This document shows positions 8,156-15,570 of a DNA stretch of 56,647 nucleotides, piece by piece. The position numbers were made by a program, and so were the translations under genes. The stretch covers positions 1-56,647 of the forward strand of contig CAZLBC010000026.1 in the NCBI GenBank assembly GCA_964557575.1, given 5' to 3'. The DNA comes from CAZLBC01 sp964557575 (GTDB lineage Bacteria; Planctomycetota; Phycisphaerae; SM23-33). Every line of letters begins with the position of its first letter. Positions within the stretch are counted from its first letter, which is position 1. Below the pieces are notes generated by a model that saw only the letters and a list, made by a program, of their open reading frames with translations, was not told where the DNA came from and did no database searches.

Positions 8156-8318
8156 ATGAAACAGACATCAGCGGTATCCTGCAGTTGTACACCGGGTGCG
8201 GAATGTTCCTGAAGGCATGTTCGCACGACGGAACACGACGCACAAAATGCGTTTCCGACTACGGATACCCTTGTTTTTATGTCATCATTACCGATTGGAA
8301 GAAACTGAACAGCTCATT

Positions 8319-10334
8319 ATGGTAAAAATAGAACTCCCGGACGGCTCTATTCGCGAATACGAGCGACCCGTTACCCCGATGGAGGTCGCCGAAGACATCT
8401 CGCCCGGACTCGCGAGATCCTCAGTTGCCGCAACTGTCGACGAAGAAAACAGGGATCTGTCTTTTTGTATCCAGGACGGGACGCATACCGTGCGTTTGCT
8501 TACCGACAGGGACCCCGAATCACTTGAGGTCCTGCGCCATACCGCCGCCCACGTGATGGCCCAGGCGGTCAAACGAATGTTCGGACAGGACGTGAAGTTC
8601 GGGTTCGGTCCCGCCCTCACCGATGATTTTCAGTACGGGTTCTACTACGACATGGATCTTCCCGATCCCGTCACCGCCGACGACCTGCCGCGGATAGAAG
8701 ACGAGATGCGTCGCATCGTGGAGGAAGACATCCCCGTCGAACACCTGGTGATGTCGATCGCAGAAGCGCGTGCAATAATGGCCGAATCGGGACAGGATTA
8801 CAAGATCCGGGCGATCGATTCACTCGTCGCAGAAGAAGGCGTAGAGGAGTTGAGTTTCTACCGGGTCGGTGAGTTCATCGACCTGTGTCGCGGCCCGCAC
8901 CTGCCGAACACGGGCACACTAGGAACGGCCTTCACCCTCCAGGCGACGGCGGGGGCGTACTGGCTGGGTGACCAGAAGAACCCGATGCTTACCCGCATTT
9001 ACGGCACGGCCTTTTTCGACAAGAAAACGCTTAAGCGTCACCTCGAACGCATCGCGGAGGCCAAGAAACGCGACCACCGGATCATCGGGAAGGAACTGAA
9101 TCTCTTCGTCATCGACGACGAGGTCGGCCCCGGGCTTCCCCTCTGGCTGCCGGCCGGCGCGACCATCAAGATGGAACTCGAGAACTGGCTGCGGGGGGAG
9201 CTCATTCGCGCCGGCTACCAGATGGTGTACAGCCCCCACATCGGCAGGCTGGGGTTGTATGAGACGTCGGGGCACTACCCCTATTACAGCAACTCCCAGT
9301 TCCCGCCCATCATCACGGACGACAGTGAAGGCGAGGGCTATCTCGTCAAACCCATGAACTGCCCGCATCACCTGAGAATGTACAAGCATTCTCAGCACAG
9401 TTACCGCGACCTGCCCCTGCGGCTGGCTGAATTCGGGCAGGTCTACCGACGCGAACTTTCCGGCGAGCTGAACGGCCTGACGCGCGTCAGGGGTTTCTGC
9501 CAGGATGATGCCCATATCTTCTGTACGCCGCAGCAGCTCGAATCGGAACTCGCATCCTGTATCGGCCTGACGAAAATGGTCCTCACGACACTCGGTCTCG
9601 ATGATTACCGGGTCCGCATCGGGCTGCGCGATCCTGACGACGACAAGTACGTGGGCGGCAGCGAAAACTGGGATCTCGCGGAAGACAACTTGCGCAGCGT
9701 GGTTAACAAGCAAGGGATGAGTTGCGTCGAGGAACCGGGAGAGGCCGCCTTTTACGGCCCGAAGATCGACTTTATCGTCACCGACTGCATCGGCAGGGAG
9801 TGGCAACTCGGAACCGTCCAGGTCGATTACAACCTGCCCGAGCGATTTGAACTCGAGTACATCGGCCCCGACAACGCGCCCCACCGACCGGTCATGATAC
9901 ACCGCGCGCCGTTCGGTTCGTTTGAACGGTTCATCGGTATCCTCATCGAGCATTACGCCGGGGCATTCCCCCTGTGGCTCAGCCCGGTCCAGGTCGCCGT
10001 CCTCCCGGTCAGCGACCGGTTCGCCGACTATGCAACAGACCTCTCCGAACAGCTCAAAGACGCCGGTTTCCGGGTGAACCTGGACGATTCGTCCGGGCGG
10101 ATCGGCGGCAGGATTCGCAGCGCGGAGGTCTCCCGGGTTCCCTACATGGCCGTTGTGGGCGCAGCGGAAACCGAAAACGGAACGGTGGCGGTCCGGATCA
10201 GGGGGCGCGGCGACATCGGGCAGGTCCCCGTCGACGAATTCATATCCGGCCTGCGTCGGGAAAAAGAAACCCGGGGCGCAGAAAAACCGCTGGAAGCAGA
10301 CACCCCTCTTCAGCGTGAACGGGGTGAAGACTGA
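8319..10334 (+). CDS. thrS: Threonyl-tRNA synthetase
   Basis: Charges tRNA-Thr and edits mis-charged Ser-tRNA-Thr. The 671-residue protein has the full domain order: TGS domain (residues 1-62, MVKIELPDGSIREYERPVTP), editing domain with HTAAHVMAQAV, the class II catalytic core (including KPMNCPHH with the zinc-ligand Cys, QVYRRELSGELNGLTRVRGF, and RAPFGSFERFIGILIEHY), and the C-terminal anticodon-binding domain. The start at 8319 is where the TGS domain begins in other bacteria. An upstream in-frame ATG at 8196 would add 41 unlikely residues. No strong Shine-Dalgarno precedes 8319. infC follows after 24 bases, the classic thrS-infC order. Confidence 0.97.
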   Translation: MVKIELPDGSIREYERPVTPMEVAEDISPGLARSSVAATVDEENRDLSFCIQDGTHTVRLLTDRDPESLEVLRHTAAHVMAQAVKRMFGQDVKFGFGPALTDDFQYGFYYDMDLPDPVTADDLPRIEDEMRRIVEEDIPVEHLVMSIAEARAIMAESGQDYKIRAIDSLVAEEGVEELSFYRVGEFIDLCRGPHLPNTGTLGTAFTLQATAGAYWLGDQKNPMLTRIYGTAFFDKKTLKRHLERIAEAKKRDHRIIGKELNLFVIDDEVGPGLPLWLPAGATIKMELENWLRGELIRAGYQMVYSPHIGRLGLYETSGHYPYYSNSQFPPIITDDSEGEGYLVKPMNCPHHLRMYKHSQHSYRDLPLRLAEFGQVYRRELSGELNGLTRVRGFCQDDAHIFCTPQQLESELASCIGLTKMVLTTLGLDDYRVRIGLRDPDDDKYVGGSENWDLAEDNLRSVVNKQGMSCVEEPGEAAFYGPKIDFIVTDCIGREWQLGTVQVDYNLPERFELEYIGPDNAPHRPVMIHRAPFGSFERFIGILIEHYAGAFPLWLSPVQVAVLPVSDRFADYATDLSEQLKDAGFRVNLDDSSGRIGGRIRSAEVSRVPYMAVVGAAETENGTVAVRIRGRGDIGQVPVDEFISGLRREKETRGAEKPLEADTPLQRERGED

Positions 10335-10345
10335 TACCAATGAAT

Positions 10346-10361
10346 AAGGAGCACTGCCATT
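10346..10361 (+). promoter_or_regulatory. Ribosome binding site and ATT start codon of infC
   Basis: AAGGAG at 10346-10351, a 7-base spacer, then ATT at 10359-10361 in frame with the IF3 body. Codons 2-8 read KKPRRNH, which matches the basic N-terminus of IF3. The first in-frame standard start downstream (GTG at 10410) has no ribosome site and would delete the conserved N-terminal strand. Rare AUU/AUC starts on infC are the known basis of IF3 autoregulation in Escherichia coli. Confidence 0.88.
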
Positions 10362-10865
10362 AAGAAACCGCGTCGAAACCACGAGATCAAAAGCTCACCC
10401 ATACGGCTGGTGGGTGAAGATCAGGAACAGGTCGGCATCGTGGAATTAAACAAGGCCATCGCCAAGGCACAGGATATGGAGTTGGATCTTGTCGAGGTCG
10501 CGCCCAATGCCAGTCCGCCGGTGTGCCGTATAATGGATTACGGCAAATACCTCTACACCCTGCAGAAAAAGGAACACAAGGCGCGTGCCCACCAGCACAA
10601 AACCGAGTTGAAGGAACTCCGCATCCGCACGCCCAAGATCGGCGAACACGATCTTGCGATCAAGATCAAGCATGCCAGAGAATTCCTTGAAAGCGGAAAT
10701 CAGGTGCGCTTTTCAATGCGGTTTCGCGGAAGGGAACTCGCCCACGTGGAAGAAGGCCACCAGGTTTTCGACAGAATAAAAAAGGATCTTTCGGACATTG
10801 CCAAAGTAACCCAGGAACCCAGCTTCCAGGGCCGCCGGCTGGGAATGCTGCTGTCGCCGGCATAG
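10359..10865 (+). CDS. infC: Translation initiation factor IF-3
   Basis: Binds the 30S subunit, blocks 50S joining and checks start-codon and initiator-tRNA pairing. The protein has 168 residues with both domains: the N-terminal domain (IRLVGEDQEQVG, KAIAKAQDMELDLVEV, CRIMDYGKYLY) and the C-terminal domain (KELRIRTPKIGEHDLAIK, FLESGNQVRFSMRFRGRE). The start is a non-canonical ATT with a strong ribosome site. In Escherichia coli such a start lets IF-3 repress its own translation, and the same is inferred here. thrS is 24 bases upstream. The usual followers rpmI and rplT are absent. Confidence 0.95.
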   Translation: MKKPRRNHEIKSSPIRLVGEDQEQVGIVELNKAIAKAQDMELDLVEVAPNASPPVCRIMDYGKYLYTLQKKEHKARAHQHKTELKELRIRTPKIGEHDLAIKIKHAREFLESGNQVRFSMRFRGRELAHVEEGHQVFDRIKKDLSDIAKVTQEPSFQGRRLGMLLSPA

Positions 10866-10971
10866 CGGGCTTTCGGCACCGAAACAATCACCGCGCGTCC
10901 TTTCGCCGGCGACCTACCGGCAGAAATACATTCTGACCCTGGCACAATGGACCCGCAGATAGAGAACCCCG

Positions 10972-12090
10972 ATGGGAAACGTGCATGACTTCGCGATACT
11001 CGGAGCAACCGCCGCCGGTTGGACCGCCGCGGCAACCCTGGCCGGCGCCGGATTCGACACGGTTCTGCTGAAAACCCCGCGTCAGCAGGAACTCGACTGC
11101 CCGCTTTCCCAATGGATCCCGCAAACACTGGTGGACAGGCTCACACGGGCGGGCATGAAGAACGTCCCGGGCACGCCCTTCAACACGGTGCGTTTCTACG
11201 ATTCGTCGCTGAAGAGTTCCGTCGTGTATTCGCCGGGACAGCCGCTGGGCCACTTCATTCCAGCCGACCGGCTTAACACAAAACTGCAGGACTGGGCACA
11301 GCAGTCCGGTGCCGCAGCCAGGACATCCACCCGGCCGGCAACGGTGCATCTTTACGAAGACCGCATCGAGCTTGCGGGCACGAGAAAATACACCGCGCGC
11401 ATACTGCTTATAGCGCAGGGCCACCCCGTCGACGTGCTGGAGTCTCTCGGCAGGAAAAATCCCCCCGTCGACGAAGCCATCACGGCCGCAGGACTCGATA
11501 TTCCCCTGGGCAAAGAAAAAAAACAGCTCCCGTCCGGATTTGCGGAAACACTGCATATTACGGAAACGCCTTCCGGCAGGGCCGTCGTACTCATCTTTAC
11601 CGTCGGCGGCACCATCCACCTGCGGACCGTCTATCACGGCTCGAAACCCCAGCATTGCGCCGAAGAACTGACCGAGACGATACGCACCCTCCAGGCAGCC
11701 GGCATTCTCCCCGAATCGCTCAATCTCAACAAGGCAACCGGTGCACAGTGGACCCCGGTTGCCGGTATCGCGCTGGAGCAGGAAATACACGAAGCAAAAA
11801 GGTGTCTCCTGATCGGAACGGCGGGTGGTTTTTCGGAAAGCATTACCGGCCACAGCCTGACACCTTCAATAATCTCGGCCCTTCTCGCCGCCGCGATTGC
11901 ATCCCGGGCAATCGACGGCGAATTCGAGCAAACCCGGCTTATGACATACAAAAAGTCGTGGCGAAAGGAACTCGCCGAGTATCTGCATCCCCCGGGAACA
12001 TCGGTTCATACGATACTGCCCCTGCTCTTCGTCAACGAGCAGCTCGTCGATAAATTCGGCAGAGCCGTTTTGTACGGCGAGAAAATTTGA
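10972..12090 (+). CDS. FAD-dependent oxidoreductase, geranylgeranyl-reductase-like
   Basis: A 372-residue flavoprotein-like sequence. It opens with a Rossmann dinucleotide fold, DFAILGATAAGWTAAATLAG, where the usual GxGxxG has become GATAAG (residues 11-16). The C-terminal part, CLLIGTAGGFSESITGHSL, matches the second FAD-contact region of the geranylgeranyl reductase/PHBH group, where the Asp of 'GD' is replaced. The substrate is not recognisable. The final bases overlap a possible upstream ATG of the dapF frame, but dapF itself starts 56 bases later. Likely a flavin-dependent reductase or hydroxylase. Both motif changes leave activity open. Confidence 0.72.
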   Translation: MGNVHDFAILGATAAGWTAAATLAGAGFDTVLLKTPRQQELDCPLSQWIPQTLVDRLTRAGMKNVPGTPFNTVRFYDSSLKSSVVYSPGQPLGHFIPADRLNTKLQDWAQQSGAAARTSTRPATVHLYEDRIELAGTRKYTARILLIAQGHPVDVLESLGRKNPPVDEAITAAGLDIPLGKEKKQLPSGFAETLHITETPSGRAVVLIFTVGGTIHLRTVYHGSKPQHCAEELTETIRTLQAAGILPESLNLNKATGAQWTPVAGIALEQEIHEAKRCLLIGTAGGFSESITGHSLTPSIISALLAAAIASRAIDGEFEQTRLMTYKKSWRKELAEYLHPPGTSVHTILPLLFVNEQLVDKFGRAVLYGEKI

Positions 12091-12146
12091 TCGTGCATGA
12101 TACAATGAAACCAGCAACACAACCCCGTCGTCACCGGTTGAATACC

Positions 12147-13031
12147 ATGGAATTCTGGAAATTTTCATCTGCGGGAAATGACTTTATATGCATAGATAAT
12201 CGCGATGGTTCCTGCGACCGCTATCTATCAACCGGTGCGTTGCGCAAATCCCTCGCACGTACCCTGTGCGCGCGGTCGACGGGAATCGGCGCCGACGGCC
12301 TGGCAATTGTGGCCGCCCCCGAGATCCCGGCTCACAACAGGATCTCGTCGGTGTCACTGGAATCGGACGGAAGCGAGTGTGAACTCTGCGGCAACTGCAT
12401 GGCCTCCCTCACCCGGTACGCCTTTGAAACGGGCCTCTGTCAAAAGCGGCGCATGCATATCGAAACCCCCGCCGGAACGGTCAACACCACCATCGCCGGC
12501 CGCGATGACGTGAGCCTCACGATACCGCCGCCGGAACACTACCGGCCGGGTATACAACTCTCGTTCGAGGACCGGGATATACTCTGCGACTATATCGTCG
12601 CCGGCATCCCTCATACCGCTACCTACGTCGACAATATCGAGGGTTTGTCTATCGACAAACCGGGTTATTTCCTGCGCCATCATGAAGCATTCGAACCGCG
12701 CGGAGTCAATGCCAATTTCGTACAGGTCATCAAAGAGGGGGAAATCGCTGTCAGGACCTGGGAATTCGGTGTCGAGGGTGAAACACTTTCCTGCGGGACC
12801 GGCTCGTGCGCCTCGGCGATGATGACGGCCCTTCGATTCAACTGGAACGGAACCATCGCGGCGGGCAAAACACCCGTGCTGGTTCGGGCCCGCTCCGGTG
12901 AAACAATCAGGGTGTATGTGAGATTCGATGAAGCCACCGGAACACTCGGGGAGATCCGCTTCGAAACGCGCGTCCGCATGATCATGCGGGGGATCGTCGA
13001 CAGGGCATGGCTCGAAACCGCGCTGACATGA
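12147..13031 (+). CDS. dapF: Diaminopimelate epimerase (divergent)
   Basis: Interconverts LL- and meso-diaminopimelate for lysine and peptidoglycan. The 294-residue protein starts MEFWKFSSAGNDF, the standard DapF opening, which decides the start. Both catalytic thiols are kept: C81 in SECELCGNCMAS and C216 in GETLSCGTGSC, a spacing close to the C73/C217 of Haemophilus influenzae. The first active-site loop is unusual, reading CGNC where most enzymes read CGNG, and the following RC is AS. It is thus either a divergent DapF or a related DapF-fold epimerase. The stop overlaps the next gene's start (ATGA). Confidence 0.82.
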   Translation: MEFWKFSSAGNDFICIDNRDGSCDRYLSTGALRKSLARTLCARSTGIGADGLAIVAAPEIPAHNRISSVSLESDGSECELCGNCMASLTRYAFETGLCQKRRMHIETPAGTVNTTIAGRDDVSLTIPPPEHYRPGIQLSFEDRDILCDYIVAGIPHTATYVDNIEGLSIDKPGYFLRHHEAFEPRGVNANFVQVIKEGEIAVRTWEFGVEGETLSCGTGSCASAMMTALRFNWNGTIAAGKTPVLVRARSGETIRVYVRFDEATGTLGEIRFETRVRMIMRGIVDRAWLETALT

Positions 13032-14638
13032 TATTCAGTATCGATCAGAATTCTCACAGCCTCTGGGATACCCTCCCGAAGCTTCAGGCCGTCACGGCAG
13101 CCGGTTTTTCCGTAACCCACTTCGTCGAGGACATCGACCTCGCCTTCACCGATATCGGCAGCGACGGCAACACCGCCGCCCGCATACGCCCGGAGCGATT
13201 TTACCCGTCGGGCGGTACCGACTGGGGCGCCTCGTTGTTTTATCATCGGTTCCTCGGTCGGCAGCCGGTCGAACTGAGAAATCTCTCCCGGCAGCTCGGA
13301 ATGAAACCCGCGGCGATCTCGAAAAAGCTCGGTATCACGCAGGATGAACTCTACCGCCGTCACGCCGTCAGCGACAACCTGATGCTGATCGGGCCCAGTT
13401 TCGCCGGTCGCGACCGTCATCGCGTGCTGGGCGACCTGCACATGGAGGAAGTGAAAAACCACCTGGAGGAGATCATACGGGCGGCAGAAACCGACTGTAC
13501 CGGTGCCTTTCCGGCCGCGGAATCCGGTGCGCGCGTCGCGAACTGGTTTTCAGCGGAACGGGAACGGGTGGCGCGCCTTCTCGACGAACACCCGCGCACA
13601 ACGCTCGACCGCTTCTACGCCGCGTGGCTCGCCGATCACACCGGCGAGACGGTGCGGTACGACCGCACGTCGCGGTTATTCGAATCGAAGGTCAACAACG
13701 ACCTTCTTGATCTGCTCGGGATTTTCACCCGCCACTACGAAACGGCGGCTGCGCTGTACAACCGGGCCATCGAGGAAACCGGCCAGTTCCTGCACCCGCT
13801 CGATATCGGCGCCGGCCAGCTCCCCTTCCACGCCGTCATGCGTGAGGGCGAACGGGTGTACAGAACCGAGGTCTTCCTGCGCGGCCGAACCATGCGCGCC
13901 GGGGAAAAAGATATTGCCCTTCGCCCATCCGGGCAGCCGTCCCTTGACGCCGTGCGGGAAGCCGGGATCGCGGCCCTGCCGGGCAAGGCGCTCGTGCTGG
14001 CAATCCAGGCGCGCATGGGCCGGGAGAACCGCCCCCTCGTTCTGCCCTACCGCGGTTCGTCATACATGCCTGCCGCGCATCGCCTGGCCCGCCTGCTGGT
14101 GGAACACAACCTCCTCGACTCCCGGCCGTCCCCCGTGCTGCGGGTACGATTCCGCTTCCTGCAGCGGATCAAAGAGATCGCGGTCCCCGTCAGGGTACCT
14201 GACTATCTCGCCGAGGCGTTCGGGTCGGCCGTCGTTCCCGCCCGCCGCCTGGCCGAAGAGTACCGCGACATCATGAACCGGGCGAACGGCCGCCTCGAAC
14301 GATTTGCCGAAGAGCGATACCGGCAGCGGTGGCTTCAGCAGCAGTTCCCCGAGCGGTTCAAAAAGATCCAATCCCTCGAAAAAGACAAAAGGCACGTGGC
14401 GCAACGAGACGCGTCCGATCCCCGCGCGCGTGAGATCTGGCTCAAAATCAGGGCCATACGCACCGAACTGCTCGAACGGCTTCTGCACCGGGTGGTCAAT
14501 GATTTCCAGCTGTCCCACCTGGATTTCTGGGACTCGCGCGGGGCACTCTGCCCGTGGGCCGTCGCCCTCGGGGGAGAGAAATTCTACCGTAAGATCATCG
14601 CCGAGGCGGACATATACGAGGAATCCGATTCGGCCTGA
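13028..14638 (+). CDS. Conserved-looking protein of unknown function, 536 residues
   Basis: Not recognised. The start ATG at 13028 overlaps the dapF stop by 4 bases, so translation is probably coupled. The protein looks soluble, with no signal peptide or membrane segment, and is rich in Arg and Glu. Residues about 85-110 (ELRNLSRQLGMKPAAISKKL) resemble a helix-turn-helix or small helical bundle. The last third (about 400-500) is strongly helical and charged, with many Arg/Glu/Gln. Motifs worth tracing are SGGTDWGASLFYHRF near residue 65 and HLDFWDSRGALCPW near the C-terminus. It precedes the FGase/DUF1704/ATP-grasp set and may act with it. That is inference from position. Confidence 0.75.
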   Translation: MIFSIDQNSHSLWDTLPKLQAVTAAGFSVTHFVEDIDLAFTDIGSDGNTAARIRPERFYPSGGTDWGASLFYHRFLGRQPVELRNLSRQLGMKPAAISKKLGITQDELYRRHAVSDNLMLIGPSFAGRDRHRVLGDLHMEEVKNHLEEIIRAAETDCTGAFPAAESGARVANWFSAERERVARLLDEHPRTTLDRFYAAWLADHTGETVRYDRTSRLFESKVNNDLLDLLGIFTRHYETAAALYNRAIEETGQFLHPLDIGAGQLPFHAVMREGERVYRTEVFLRGRTMRAGEKDIALRPSGQPSLDAVREAGIAALPGKALVLAIQARMGRENRPLVLPYRGSSYMPAAHRLARLLVEHNLLDSRPSPVLRVRFRFLQRIKEIAVPVRVPDYLAEAFGSAVVPARRLAEEYRDIMNRANGRLERFAEERYRQRWLQQQFPERFKKIQSLEKDKRHVAQRDASDPRAREIWLKIRAIRTELLERLLHRVVNDFQLSHLDFWDSRGALCPWAVALGGEKFYRKIIAEADIYEESDSA

Positions 14639-14689
14639 AGCGTGGCCCATTTAAGGTGTCTGTAACCGGCATTTTATTTTTTGTTTCAG

Positions 14690-14715
14690 GGGTGAATATC
14701 TTTTGCAATTCACCC
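14690..14715. repeat. Perfect inverted repeat overlapping a -35 box (candidate operator)
   Basis: GGGTGAAT (14690-14697) and ATTCACCC (14708-14715) are perfect 8-base arms with a 10-base centre. The repeat covers the TTGCAA box of the promoter called at 14703-14732, so a protein bound here would block transcription of the three-gene set downstream. No T-run follows on either strand, which argues against a terminator. Confidence 0.5.
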
Positions 14716-14732
14716 GCAACGGGGAATAATAT
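14703..14732 (+). promoter_or_regulatory. Candidate promoter of the FGase/DUF1704/ATP-grasp operon
   Basis: TTGCAA (14703-14708), an 18-base spacer, then TAATAT (14727-14732). It lies 44 bases before the chosen FGase start and inside the only sizeable gap (137 bases) between the 536-residue gene and the three-gene set. An inverted repeat overlaps its -35 box. Confidence 0.5.
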
Positions 14733-14775
14733 TTCGCGGTTCGAAGCCGTATGCCCGGTATTACCTTTCGGCGAG

Positions 14776-15570
14776 ATGATGCTCTTGAACAGCGAATTCT
14801 GCGAAATCGTGTGGGGGACGGACCCCGTGGTCTCCGCCGCCATTCACGCCGGCCATGAACTGCGGCCGGAAATCGCGGCCAATCTCGTTATCGAGGAGGA
14901 TTGCCGGCTGCGGGAAGAAGATCCGTTTACGGATGCATGGACGGAAATCGTCGACACGAGAATCGTCGTACACCGCTCCCGGTTCGAGGTCGATCTCAAT
15001 CGCCCGCGAGAAAAGGCGATATACATGAAACCCGAGGACGCCTGGGGACTTCACCTGCGAGATCGGGCACTGTCGCCGGGAGCGACGGCGCGATCCCTGG
15101 CACTGTACGATGATTTTTACGAGCGGGTACATGCCCTGCTGCAGGAGATCGAAGACCGCCACGGCACATTCGTCGTGCTGGACCTGCACGCCTACTGCCA
15201 CCGTCGCGGCGGGCCCGCCGCGCCGCCGGCGGATACCGCCGGTAATCCAGACGTCAATGTCGGCACCGGCAGTATGAACCGCAAACGCTGGTGGAGACTC
15301 GTGGATAGATTTATCGCGGATCTTCGTTCTGTTGACTACCGCGGACGGGCGCTTGACGTGCGCGAAAACGTCAGGTTCACCGGCGGCTGGTTTTCGCGAT
15401 GGATACACGAACACTTTCCGGCATCCGGATGCTGCCTGGCCGTGGAGATTAAAAAATTCTTCATGGACGAGTGGATCGGCTGCGCGCACGACGCGGAAAT
15501 CGACGCGATCCGGCGGGCCCTCGCGGCCGCGCTGCCCGGCCTGCGCGAGGAGACGTCTGGCCATGCCTGA
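14776..15570 (+). CDS. N-formylglutamate amidohydrolase family protein
   Basis: A 264-residue member of the FGase (HutG-type) family of zinc amidohydrolases and peptidases. The signature SRFEVDLNR is at residues 68-76, an AIHAGHELRP segment lies near the N-terminus (the family's metal-binding His region), and LDLHAYCHRR follows in the middle. The start was set at the ATG at 14776, where family similarity begins. A GTG at 14656 would add 40 residues across the promoter and hairpin. No histidine-utilisation genes are nearby, so a catabolic HutG role is unlikely. It overlaps the next gene by 8 bases. The true substrate is probably a peptide or acyl-amino acid (inferred). Confidence 0.85.
   Translation: MMLLNSEFCEIVWGTDPVVSAAIHAGHELRPEIAANLVIEEDCRLREEDPFTDAWTEIVDTRIVVHRSRFEVDLNRPREKAIYMKPEDAWGLHLRDRALSPGATARSLALYDDFYERVHALLQEIEDRHGTFVVLDLHAYCHRRGGPAAPPADTAGNPDVNVGTGSMNRKRWWRLVDRFIADLRSVDYRGRALDVRENVRFTGGWFSRWIHEHFPASGCCLAVEIKKFFMDEWIGCAHDAEIDAIRRALAAALPGLREETSGHA

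Noticed and set aside
10410..10865. GTG at 10410 as the infC start
   Set aside because: It has no ribosome site and would remove the conserved basic N-terminus. ATT at 10359 has an ideal ribosome site.
10866..10971. rpmI and rplT expected after infC
   Set aside because: The 106-base gap holds no ribosomal protein sequence and the next gene is a flavin oxidoreductase, so the classic operon is broken here.
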